A stretch of DNA of 12,464 nt from Thelonectria olida. Taxonomy: Eukaryota; Ascomycota; Sordariomycetes; Hypocreales; Nectriaceae. Under the pieces are notes generated by a model that did not search any database, was not told where the DNA came from, and saw nothing but the letters and a program-made list of their open reading frames with translations. Every line of letters begins with the position of its first letter. Position 1 is the stretch's first letter. The stretch covers positions 1 through 12,464 of the forward strand of contig JAGPYM010000160.1 of the NCBI GenBank assembly GCA_020736575.1, given 5' to 3'. The position numbers and the translations under genes are program-made. Shown here in pieces: positions 1 through 9,404 of this stretch.

Positions 1-60
1 ACTATTCCTATATAAACTTACTTAGCTAAAAGAAGGGTTATATATACTATAGTTATATAA

Positions 61-490
61 AGGAACTATAGCCACTTAGTTTAAACCTATTATAAGAGAC
101 TACCTTAAGTATAATAATAATATTAGTTAAGATTAAAATATAATTAATATTTTTTTAAAATAGGATAATTTTAAAATTATACTTAAAAATACATTAAAAT
201 AATTAATAAAAATAATAAGCAGCTACTAATATTCTACTAAATTAAATAACTTAAATCTACTACTAGTTACTTTATAGCATTTTAATAAAATTGCAGCTAA
301 ATTTAAATAGAATAAAATATACTTATAGAAATCTACTATTAGGGACTTAAAAAGAAAGTTAAAAATAAGATTATAAGGTAGAATATCCTAAAACCCTTAT
401 ACAAATTTATTATTATAGCTATTAAAATTAATAAAAATAGTATAAATATAAAAGAGAGAAGCCTAAGAATGCTATATAAATAAATACCTT
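61..490 (+). pseudogene. gag remnant (retrotransposon capsid region)
   Basis: Reading past stops and small frame changes, this stretch follows the capsid part of fungal gypsy Gag proteins. Around 90-110 there is a pattern like RDYL, followed by an acidic-turned-lysine/asparagine stretch. Around 275-345 is the region that normally reads as the 'FR..A..' helix. From 343 to about 470 the reading is GLKKKVKNKII, then LYKFIIIAIKINK and KERS, which fits the conserved end of the capsid domain. Many positions have the expected residue or its RIP derivative (Glu to Lys, Asp to Asn). At least one TAG lies inside the best segment. Gag would form the particle shell around the element's RNA. No clear zinc knuckle was found downstream. 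Confidence 0.65.
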
Positions 491-3060
491 CTTATAACCC
501 TACTACCCTAACTAGTATTAAGTGAAAAATAATAAGGGAAAAGAAGAGCCTATTAAAATAATACCTTTTATAATATAAATTTAAGACTTATAAAGCTTAG
601 AGCTACTTAGTAAGATTACTTATAAGTTACTTATTAGAATTATAAAAGAAGGAATATTTTAAAATAAGTATTAAAACCCTAATAAAACTAACTAAAAGTT
701 TAAACCTATTTTAAAAAGTAAGAGATACTTAAATAATACTAACTAATAGAATGAACTATAAATAGCAGTTAGAATAGCTATTAGAATACTAGTAGTAACT
801 ATTATAATTATAACTAATTAATAATTATAATAAATAATATAAGTACGCCTATAATATTAAATAATATATATAAAAACTATTATATTTATATTAATAGTAA
901 AATTAAAAAGTATTTTAAACCCTAGGAGTATGCCCTAATATACTAGATAGCATATTATAATAATAACTATTATATTTATAAAAATAGTAAAAATAATAAA
1001 TACTACCCTATAAGCTTTAATAGAAAAAAAATAGAAAATATAACTTACTATATATAATAAAACCTATTAGGAGATTATTAAATTTATAAAAATAAGAAAT
1101 AGGTAAAAGTACTAATTAATATACCTAAGATAATATATATTAAAATTTTAAAGAAAACTCTTATAATAGTATAAAATAGTTATAATAATAAAGAATTCCT
1201 AGTAATATTATACTATTAGTATTATAAAGTTTATATAAGAATAAAAAAAAGCTAAGTATAATAATATTAATATAATAATCTAACTAAATCTTAAACAACT
1301 TATATAAATAAATATTATTAAGTATACTATATAAAAACTAGTCCCTAAACTACTAAAAACTAAATATATTAGTTAAAATAATATAAAAACTCTTATAATA
1401 GTTTATAAAGTAAGGTAGTAAGCTTAAAAGGAAGTAATATTATTTATAATAAAAATAAAATATAATATATAAGCTAATAAACCTTATTAAAATATTAATA
1501 AATAATTAGCTATAAAAGCTCTTAACTTAAGCCTATAAACTAAACTTATTAACCTTATAAATAAAACTTATATTTAAAATAAAAATAATATCTTATAACC
1601 TTTTTAATACTATTAGACTTAAATAGGGCCTAAGAATTAAAACTACTAGTTAATATATAATATATATTCCTAACTTGCTTAATAATATACAATTAACTAA
1701 TAATTATAAATTAAAAAATTAGTTATTTATAAAACACCTAATAAAAATTAAAAATATTATAAAAAAGAAAGATAAAATAAGTCTATTTAATTTATAAATA
1801 AATTAAATAAGAATAGAAAATTAATACTAAAAAACTTATATTTATAATATAATATAATAAGTAATATAATCTGAAAATATAAACTTTACTATTATATAAA
1901 AATAATATACCTATTTTTAATATAATATATTAGAATTATTATATAATCTTATAAGTATCTTACTACTATTATAATTATATATACTACTTAAATAAAAAAT
2001 TAAAAATAACTACTACCTATTATAATTAGAACTATACCAATTAGATAATAGTATTAACTACTAATTTAATATTATAAAAAATATAACTTAATTATACTAT
2101 TTAAATATTACTATTTAATAGAATATATATATAAACTCCTAAAAAATATATAAATAAAATATATAATAAAATTAAATACTTATACTTAAGTGCCTTATAT
2201 ATAAATAAGCTAAAATAGCAAATTAGTATAAAAGCATTAGTATAATATATATAACCTTATAATATACTACTTAAAAAAATAATATAATAGAAAACTAGGT
2301 TAAGAAAGTATATAAAAGTTAAAAAATAATAAATACTACTTATAATAGAGCTATAAGACTAGTAAAGTAGGAGGAATTTATAAAACCTTTAAAAAGAGCT
2401 TTATATATAATATAAAAACCTAATAATATATTATTATAATAATAAATAATATATAAGTATAAATTAAAAATAATAGTTTATTATATTAGTAAATAGTAAA
2501 ATAGAAATAAATAGAATTAATTTATAAGTAGTTAATTATTTTAAGCTATTATAAAAAATAAGAATATACCTTATAAATATCTAATATAAAAGGAAAACTA
2601 TTTAAATATAAAAATAAATAAATTACTTATAAGGTTAATTACTTTAAGGTATTTATTAAAAGAAAGAATTAAAAAGTTAATTTTAATATTATACCTTTTA
2701 AAAATATAACTTACTTTTAGTTACTTATAGCTTTACTAATATAACCCCTTATTAGTTAGTATACTAGCTAGTGTAAACCTTTTAAATAATATAGCTAATA
2801 ATATAAATAATAATTTAAATAATATAAGATTTTAAACTTCTATTAAAAAGAATAAAAAGTATAGTAAAGTAATAATAAAAACACTCCCTAACTTATAAAA
2901 AAATATAACTTTAAAAGGAATATAATATAAATATAAAAAAGGGAAGTATAATAAATATAATAAATAATTATATTTTTAAAAAATATTTATATAAATAAAT
3001 AAAACCTTAATAATAAAGGAGGTACTAACTAATAATAGACTTAAAAATATACTAGTATAA
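491..3060. other. Unassigned RIP-degraded stretch between gag and pol
   Basis: About 2.5 kb of extreme A+T sequence between the recognisable end of the gag capsid region and the start of the reverse transcriptase domain. A gypsy element needs only a nucleocapsid tail and an aspartic protease here, usually around 1 kb. I could not recognise a protease active-site motif in any frame. Two related segments 90 bp apart (starting 875 and 965) share a Tyr-rich reading. The excess could be a nested insertion, an extra domain or simply poor readability. Nothing else could be supported. Confidence 0.5.
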
Positions 3061-3062
3061 TA

Positions 3063-3760
3063 TTAAGTTATAAGAAACTATTTACTAAAAAACTAGAAAT
3101 AGGTCTACTAGAGATTTTAATAGATTATAAGATTTAGCTTAAAATAGAATATTAACTATATTCTACCCTATTTATAACCTTAATAAATATAATATATAAG
3201 CTTAAAATTACCTTAAAGAAATATTAAAAAAAAATATATTAAGATTTCTAAATTAAAAGTAGGCTATCTAGTTATATTTATTTTAAAAAGAATAAAAAGC
3301 TCTAACTTATTATAAATTACTATAGGCTTAATAATATTACTATTAAAATAAAACCCTTACTTTTAATTAATAAATAAAGACTAACTTTATAAAATAAATA
3401 CTTTATTATATTAGATCTAAAGGGAGCTTATAACCTTATTTATATTAAAAAAGATATAAATAGAAAACTACTTTAAAATAAAATTTAAATTTATAAATAT
3501 CTTATTATACCTTTTAGTCTTACTAATATACTAGTAATATTCTAATAAATAATTAATAATATATTATAAGAATACTTAAATATATTTATAATATACTATT
3601 TAATAATATTCTTATTTTTTTAAAATAGAAAAAAATATATAAAATATATTTATAAATACTATAAGCTTTTAAAAATACTAAACTGCTAGTTAAACTAGAG
3701 AAAAGTTATTTTATATATTAAAAGTGGAATTTCTAAATATATTATCTCTTATAATAAATA
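3063..3760 (+). pseudogene. pol remnant: reverse transcriptase domain
   Basis: This is the clearest protein ghost in the block. About 3065-3235 carries the region leading into the fingers, and about 3235-3370 the part normally containing the VDYRGLN motif. From 3411 the frame reads LDLKGAYNLIYIKK, matching the catalytic motif A of gypsy reverse transcriptases; its Asp codon is at 3414-3416. The next part, ending in PFSLTN (about 3510-3530), matches the family's PFGLTN. The YLDD catalytic pair appears as Asn-Asn (AAT AAT, 3602-3607), which is what G-to-A change of GAT/GAC gives, next to a one-base frame slip. Downstream, LNC followed by a Lys-rich stretch fits the thumb connection. Several TAA/TAG codons interrupt it, so it is non-functional. 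Confidence 0.9.
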
Positions 3761-3929
3761 TAAATAGACTTAAAAAAACTTTTAATAGTTAAACTAGAAG
3801 AAACTAGAGTTAGTTAAGAAAGTATAAGCCTTTTAAATTTGCAAACTATTATTATAAGTTCCTTAAAGATTTTAGGAAACTAGCTGTACTACTTATTAAA
3901 TTAATAAAAAAGATTAACTATTTATTTAA

Positions 3930-4390
3930 AACCTAATATTTAGAAAGCTTTAATAAAATTAAAAACCTTATTTTTAGTAAACTAGTATTTAAAATATTTA
4001 ACCTTATATAACCTATTAAACTAGAAATAGACTTTTAAACTTTGCCTAAGAGCCCAATTGGATAATATAATAATAATAGAAAGTTATATCTAATAGTATT
4101 TTACTTTATAAGTTATATAAATAGAACTTAACTACCTATTTATAATAAAAGTTCCTTATAATTATTAATACTTTTAAAAATTTTAATAATATCTACTAGA
4201 AAGCTACTATTAGATTATAATTTATATAAATTATAAGAATATCTTATATTTTACTACTATTAATAACTTAATAATAATAATTTAAATATACTAAATACCT
4301 ATTAGAATTTAATTATATTATTAAATATAAGAAAGAATTAGAAAATAGTAGAGCTAATACTATTAGCTAATAACTAGACTTTAATATAAG
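3930..4390 (+). pseudogene. pol remnant: RNase H domain
   Basis: From 3943 the frame reads ESFNKIKNLIFSKLVF, then KLEID near 4018-4035, where the family has the first catalytic Asp (ETDAS). Just after it, with a one-base slip, comes a stretch matching the D-F-A-L-G-A-Q-L motif (about 4033-4062). At 4080-4150 a segment matches the 'IAFYSRKL...ELNY..HDKELL' region in RIP-changed form. The domain's end is marked at about 4329-4367 by KKELENSRANTIS, close to the usual K-G-(S/E)-N-x-x-A-D-A-L-S junction. RNase H would degrade the RNA template during reverse transcription. Stops and slips make this copy dead. Confidence 0.8.
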
Positions 4391-4929
4391 TAAATTAAAA
4401 TAAAAAATAACTACTAACTTTACACTTAAAGATACTTTAAATAGAAGTATATTATAACTACTATTACTAATATATCCTAAATATTTAATAGAATAATAGA
4501 AAGAATATATTAATAATTAATTACTAGAAATAAGCTTAAATAACTTATTATTAAAAGTAAATAGGTTAATTAATATTAGAAATAATTACCTATTAAAAAA
4601 TAATCTACTTACCTAAAAATTAAAAATAAATTTATTAAATACTATTATTAAACTATTAAATATTATAAAAATAAATAACTTATAATTTTAAAACTTTTTA
4701 ATAAAACTTCTATAGAAGGAGTAGGACTAAATAACTACTCTATTATAATTAGTATTAAAAATAAAAGCCTTACCCTAAGATAATAGGAAGAACCCCTATT
4801 AGTAATACCCTTATATAATATATATAATAAAATAGGAAAATCTACTATTTAAATAGATCTAAAATATAATAAATAACTATAAGTAATAAAAAACAATAAA
4901 TAATAAGTACTAAAAACTTATAAAAGGAC

Positions 4930-5560
4930 CTTATATAGGAAATTTATAAACACCCACTTATAAATACTAAGAATTAATAAAACCCTTAAATAAGTTAAAA
5001 TAATATTTTTATTTCCTAAAATTAAAAAAATAGTTAAAAAATTATTAAATAATACCTTATTTATAATAAAATAAAAGTATAATAATATAAACCTTATAAA
5101 AACTATACCTATACTAGTTATAAAATAACTATAGATTTAATTATTATAAACTTTATTATAAAACTACCCCTATTATTAGACCCTATTATAAGTATAGCTT
5201 ATAATAGCATTCTAATTATTATTAATAGACTTATTAAATTTTCTATTTTATTTTATATTAAAAGTAATAATATAAAGAATTTTCTATATCTTTTATAAAA
5301 TATTATTAGTATATATAGACTATTAATATAATTATTTTAAATAGAGAACTACCCTTTTTTTAAACTTTTAATAATACTTATAATAAGATTAAACTAAATA
5401 TAAATTAACTATAGCTTAAAGACTTAAATTAATAAATAGACTAAATAAATAAATTAAATCTTAAAAACCTACCTTTATTATATATTAACTATATTTAAAA
5501 TAATTAGTTAAAAAGCTACTAATAGTATAATAGCTATAATATAATACTAATAAAAGTACT
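4930..5560 (+). pseudogene. pol remnant: integrase (zinc-binding plus catalytic core)
   Basis: About 4940-5065 resembles the N-terminal HHCC zinc-binding part (KHPL pattern near 4948-4960, then a Phe-rich stretch), with its cysteines no longer readable. About 5110-5530 follows the catalytic core. The first Asp survives in TIDLI (GAT at 5134-5136), followed by KLPLLLDPI and AYNSILIIINRLIKFS, where the family has VDRLTKF with the Asp now Asn. The stretch with the family's second Asp and the QTDGQTE signature is at about 5395-5445, reading with stops. The order RT-RNase H-integrase is the gypsy diagnosis. Integrase would join the cDNA to the chromosome. Numerous stops show that this copy is not active. 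Confidence 0.82.
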
Positions 5561-5779
5561 AAATTATACTAAGCTATATAAACTTTAGATTTACCCTAAT
5601 ACTTATAAGATTTAAAAAAAGACTACTTATACTAGTAGCTATCCTTATATTAAATTAATTTAAGAATTTATATAAAGAAATATATATAAAACTTTCTTTT
5701 ATTTAGAAATATATAAAAAATATTATAATTAGAAAAGGTTAAAAGGACTAACCTTTTTAAAGGGAGATATAATACTTCT

Positions 5780-6110
5780 TACTATAAAAAATATTAATAT
5801 AAAAAGACTAAATAAAAAACTTAACTATAATATATTAGACCTTATAAAATTTTAAAAAAATCTTAAAAATAATTATAAACTAGACTTAAAATTAAAATAC
5901 TATTAATCTTTTATATTTCTTATTTAAACTAATAAAAGAATAATTATAATTAAAATAAAAATAAACTAGAAATAAAATTAAAAACCTAAAAATATAAAAT
6001 AAAAGAAATCCTTAAAATAATAAAAAAAAAATAAGTTAAATACCTTATTAAATAGAAAGAATATATTATATTAGAAAATATATAAAACTATTAAAATACC
6101 TTACTTATAT
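5780..6110 (+). pseudogene. pol remnant: GPY/F module and probable chromodomain
   Basis: At about 5836-5935 the frame gives a reading that fits the GPY/F module: a Lys-rich start, an F-x-I-like core, a Y-x-L-x-L strand and the closing stretch read as SFIFLI, where the family has PVFHVSLL. From about 5985 to 6100 a Lys/Ile-rich segment ending in a W-less 'LVKWKGY'-like pattern could be a chromodomain, which targets chromoviruses to marked heterochromatin. The aromatic cage residues cannot be read with confidence because TGG has become TAG/TAA. The GPY/F part is fairly secure; the chromodomain is an inference from position and partial pattern. Confidence 0.55.
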
Positions 6111-6880
6111 ATAGCCCTATTAAAAAACTTTACTAATAATATTAGACTAAATAAAAGACTAAGTTAATAGAACTCTAATTAATAATATTAATATAAACTA
6201 ATAATAAAATTAATAGTAGCTTTATACTCCTATTTAATAACTCTAATTCTTCTAATAACTTAAAACCCTAATAAGTTATCTTATAACCCTTATTACTAAA
6301 AACTAATACTAATAGCAGCATACTTTAAAAGATCTAAAAACTAATTAAACTCTACTTAAATAGCTTAAAAAGCAGCCGCTTTTTAAAAAACTCCTCTTTT
6401 AATTTTAACTCTTTCTTATTAAAGCATTTTACTTTAAAAATAATATAAATTATTATAATTATTTAGTAAAAAATTATAAAAACTAGAAAATATTATATAA
6501 GTAAAAGGGAATACTATTATATTATAAGAATAACCCTTATTAGTATAAAAACTATATTTTTTAAAACTATTATTTAATATCTTATATATATCCTATAGGA
6601 AATATAATAAGAATAAAGTATTATTTAAAATAAATTTTTAATAGCTATAATAAGAACTAGTATATTTATAATAGAAATAGGAACCTTAAAACCTTTATAA
6701 AAGTAGTTAAATTAGTTTACTTACTATAGATTTAAAAGTATTATAGATTTTAAAAGATGCTTTAAAACTTAGCTAGATATCCTATTAGTATATTAGAAAA
6801 ATAATTAAAAAAGCAAGTTAGAAATATATAATATATATATAAGAAATAGTCTTAAAAATAGCTATAAGAATATAACTAAT
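6111..6880 (+). other. Unassigned segment between pol end and 3' LTR
   Basis: About 770 bp of RIP-type DNA lies between the end of the pol ghost and the polypurine tract. It is longer than the short untranslated stretch usual in fungal gypsy elements. Some parts of the plus strand (about 6480-6880) read as protein-like segments with few stops in short runs, but the frame changes and I recognise no family. It could be a third gene, a long untranslated tail or a nested fragment. A small G+C-richer spot (GCAGCCGC) lies at about 6371-6378. Confidence 0.4.
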
Positions 6881-6890
6881 AAGAGGGAGA
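6881..6890 (+). other. Polypurine tract (plus-strand primer site)
   Basis: The ten bases AAGAGGGAGA form the only pure purine run of this kind near the element's end. They sit immediately before the sequence read as the LTR start. In LTR retrotransposons this tract primes plus-strand DNA synthesis. Its survival fits RIP, which spares runs of G that are not in TpG context. Confidence 0.65.
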
Positions 6891-7191
6891 TATTATATTA
6901 TAGCCCAGGCTAGGACTAGGCAGTCGCGCCTAGTAGAATTATAATAGACTATTTTTATATAATATAAATCCTAAACTTACTTTATATAAGTAAGCTAGGA
7001 CTTCTAACTTACTTACTTATAATAAGCTATCTAACTAGACTTACCTCTGCCTAGTAAGCCTGCAAGTATACCCTTAGTATATAAATATATTTAATTAGTA
7101 TATTAGATAAATATAGCTATTTTAGCTTTTAATATAATTTAATTATACTTACTTATTTTAAATATATTACTAGATATAATAACTTATTATA
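6891..7191 (+). repeat. 3' LTR (about 301 bp, RIP-mutated)
   Basis: It starts directly after the purine tract with TATTATATTATAGCC and appears to end near 7191 with TTATTATA. Both ends are what TGTTA...TTACA would become after C-to-T change on both strands. It keeps more G+C than its surroundings, notably at 6903-6934 and 7047-7064. A 7-bp inverted repeat, ACTAGGC/GCCTAGT with a 6-nt loop, lies at 6915-6934. TATATAAA at 7078-7085 could be the LTR promoter's TATA box, although RIP creates such motifs easily. The partner 5' LTR is not in the window, so the boundaries are inferred rather than proved by comparison. No clear target duplication can be named. Confidence 0.6.
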
Positions 7192-7920
7192 TTATTTAAA
7201 CTTTAATGCCCTAATCTCTCTACTAATATAAACCTAGAACCCTCTAGTTTTATCTATTAGAAATTGACCAGATTGTTACACTTATAATATCTTTTAAAGT
7301 TAATAAACTAATAACTTTTATAGCTATTAAAAATTAAAAGATAATAGAAACCAATTAATCAATTAGTTATATACTAGTTAAAATACTTAAGCTATTTAAA
7401 ACTAGTCTTATTATTAGTCCAGCTATTTTAAGTTATTATAATAGCCCAATTGCTTAAAAGGTTACTTTTTTAATACTAATTAGCAAGGTAATATTAGCTT
7501 ATACTAATAATAAATAGCTAGATTGCCCAGCCTTTTATATTAATTACTTAAATAATTATAATCCATTTTTAATTTCCAGGCTATACTAATTTTAGCTTTT
7601 TATACCTATTTATATTTATAATAACTATTCTACTTTAAATTATACCTATTATAAAGCTAGTCTTATTAAAATTATAAATATTATTTAATTAGATATTATA
7701 TTTTATAATTATATTTACTATAAGTTAAAACTAATTGCAAATAATAATTAAATCTTTATATTTAACTCTCTAGTAGTTATATTTATAAAAAAAACACATT
7801 TTAAGCTTTAGGTATTATTTAATAAAATTTAAAGCCTAATATATATTAACTAGTAATATATTACAATTAGTAAGCAATTAATTAGCTATTTATTTTATAT
7901 TATATAGCTAGGGGGGAAAT
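7192..7920. other. RIP-type A+T-rich DNA of unknown origin
   Basis: It has the same composition as the retrotransposon but lies beyond its presumed end. Slightly more CpA survives (for example CCAATTGC near 7445 and TTGACCAGATTGTTACA at 7264-7280). It is probably an older or different repeat into which, or beside which, the gypsy element landed. No protein ghost was recognised in six frames. It ends in a G-run at 7911-7917 (AGGGGGGAAA), which resembles a polypurine tract. Confidence 0.45.
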
Positions 7921-8240
7921 CCTTATAAATCTAGGTTGAGAATAAAGTAAATAAGAATCTCTTCCTCTAAATCAAATAGCTTGTGTGATTTCTAGATAGT
8001 ATTGCGTTAAGATTGGATGCCCTTCTATTAACGCTAGAGTGTTATTAGGTTAACTGTATAGATCTCTGCAGCGCGTTAGAGCTTTAATTTTAGGTTATTT
8101 TAAAGGGCCTGAAGGGCAAGAAGGATTCTAGCCTCTCTATTAGACTGTGACATGCTAGGTGGTTGAGAATTAATTGATTAAATTAAGAAGGTATAGGTTG
8201 AGGGATTTTTATTTCACTTGCTTGTCTGTTTCACTTGCTT
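7921..8240. other. Transition zone from RIP-type to normal composition
   Basis: Base composition changes here from very high A+T to mixed, with CpG and CpA reappearing. The heptamer GGTTGAG occurs three times (7934, 8161, 8196). The first two extend to GGTTGAGAAT, and the first and third share TAGGTTGAG. If the G-run at 7911-7917 is a polypurine tract, this 300-bp segment could be the LTR or end of a second element, but I see no matching terminal sequences. No coding signal. Confidence 0.35.
8212..8240 (+). repeat. 17-bp spaced direct repeat
   Basis: TTTCACTTGCTT occurs at 8212-8223 and again at 8229-8240, giving a 17-bp period. The five bases after each copy differ. A small local duplication with no evident function. 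Confidence 0.8.
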
Positions 8241-9017
8241 ATCATGTACGTTATAGTCTCTTCTTTGGGGAGGAAGATGGCGAAAATAGACATTCCTCTC
8301 ATATGGATTTATGAAGGGCATCGGTTGGATCCTACAGAAGAGCCACGCCTGATGCTGTTCCTTGCGCCGTACTGTTTGGAGTATTTGCCTCGGGACCAAA
8401 CTGTAGGATGAGACGAGTCGGAGGCATTTTTGGCGAAGGCGGAGCGAGTCACGCCTCGAATATAACCATGCCGCACTGAGAGAAGGGAATGTCGAACGAA
8501 CAAAAGAAGACGTTTCTGGTCCTACGGGGTGATCAAGCTTATATTTTTCTGATTATGGCGCGGGGAATGAACCTTGGTCTCTATCGTCTTACCTCCCGTA
8601 CCTGACACCTATTCGAATGAATGTACGGGCCCTCAATGTTGGTACCGACCATAGCTCGGAGTAATCCATGGAGCTATACTGCCACGGTTTTTCTCCCCCA
8701 ATAGTGTTCGTAGCCAAGACGGAAGAGAATGACCTCAACTTATCCATACTTTACTCGTGTCATTCGTTTTAAATAAGATAATTACAGAATGATTGCCTAA
8801 GCGGCCCCATAATATACCTCCTGTCAGCGAGACTATAGGTGAACAGTCCATTACCTGTGATTCATAATGTTCGTGTCTTAGCAGGGGCAATGACAGGCCT
8901 AAGCATTAGCTCGAGAACAGAGTTCGCGAAGGTTGGTGAGGTCTGGTTTCGGTCAGCCGACCCGCGAGCCCCTCCTGATGGGGATAATTGCCCCTGTAAG
9001 ATGAGAGATGACGGAGC
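8241..9017. other. Gene-free stretch of normal composition
   Basis: Mixed-composition sequence with no frame I would call a gene. The longest open frames here (about 60-109 codons, both strands) have no recognisable domain, and their ends do not fit splice patterns. A plus-strand stretch at about 8309-8405 reads as a plausible short peptide-like segment (for example LMLFLAPYCLEYLPRD) and might be an exon relic, but nothing supports it further. It is probably an intergenic region upstream of the membrane-protein gene. Confidence 0.4.
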
Positions 9018-9404
9018 TATGTAGGTGAAGCACCGTCGACTACAACCATGCACCTTTAGCACAATTCTGTGGCACTGACTTGGTGAAAACTCGGAACCAC
9101 CTGTGAGAACCCCAAACTTCCCTTCACGAAATGGTAGACCTCTCAACAATTCAGCTACGAGGGAAGGGGGCTGCCTCGTAGAAATCCCCATACAAACAAA
9201 ACCTACGCTAAAAACGACCAGGGGGCTAACTCGTAGATACTGTATTTCTTAAAATACCCAAAAAGTAGATATATTAAAACGAAGTATAAAACGCCTCAAC
9301 GGCTGCCAATACTCCTGGTGGCGTCCCCTGCGAGTTGATCGACCGACATTACATCCGTACATAACGATTAAATTCTCATTTCTTCCGCTAGCTTCACCTA
9401 CATA
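9018..9404. mobile_element. Possible MITE-like element with TA target duplication
   Basis: TATGTAGGTGAAGC (9018-9031) and its exact reverse complement GCTTCACCTACATA (9391-9404) face each other across 359 bp. Read as a transposon, the outer TA on each side would be the target duplication of a Tc1/mariner-type element. The element itself would then be 9020-9402 (383 bp) with 12-bp inverted ends, TGTAGGTGAAGC and GCTTCACCTACA. A chance 14-bp perfect inverted match in so short a span is unlikely, but one copy is not proof. It contains no transposase and would sit 68 bp before the gene's start codon. Confidence 0.35.
9166..9237 (+). repeat. 17-bp direct repeat pair
   Basis: GGGGGCTGCCTCGTAGA (9166-9182) and GGGGGCTAACTCGTAGA (9221-9237) match at 15 of 17 positions, 55 bp apart. 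They lie upstream of the membrane-protein gene and inside the possible MITE. They could be paired binding sites or internal repeats of that element; the sequence alone cannot decide. Confidence 0.7.

Larger units (their letters stand above)
1..7191 (+). mobile_element. Ty3/gypsy-type LTR retrotransposon, RIP-degraded, 5' end outside window
   Basis: A long A+T-saturated block in which CpA, TpG and CpG are almost missing and TpA is everywhere, as expected after repeat-induced point mutation. Reading through the many TAA/TAG stops, remnants follow the gypsy order gag, reverse transcriptase, RNase H, integrase, GPY/F, probable chromodomain, then a purine tract and a terminal LTR. Integrase lying after RNase H excludes the copia order. 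A chromodomain would place it among chromoviruses, the usual fungal gypsy lineage. The gag N-terminus and 5' LTR are not present, so the element probably starts several hundred bases before the window. None of its proteins can be made from this copy. The identification rests on recognised protein patterns, not on a database match. Confidence 0.88.

Noticed and set aside
490..515. Telomere-like CCCTAA in ACCCTAACTAG
   Set aside because: Isolated hexamers only, no tandem array; RIP-type DNA makes such strings by chance.
1..7920. Mitochondrial DNA or an A+T-rich bacterial or plasmid sequence
   Set aside because: Gypsy-type pol ghosts with RIP-type stops, near absence of CpA/TpG, and direct continuity with a spliced fungal nuclear gene all argue for nuclear repeat DNA.
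8839..9024. 61-codon plus-strand frame
   Set aside because: Short, no signal peptide or domain, and overlaps the minus-strand frame. No evidence that either is expressed.
8862..9191. 109-codon open frame on the minus strand
   Set aside because: No recognisable domain, no supporting start or splice context, and most of it overlaps the possible MITE and the promoter side of the membrane-protein gene. Treated as chance.
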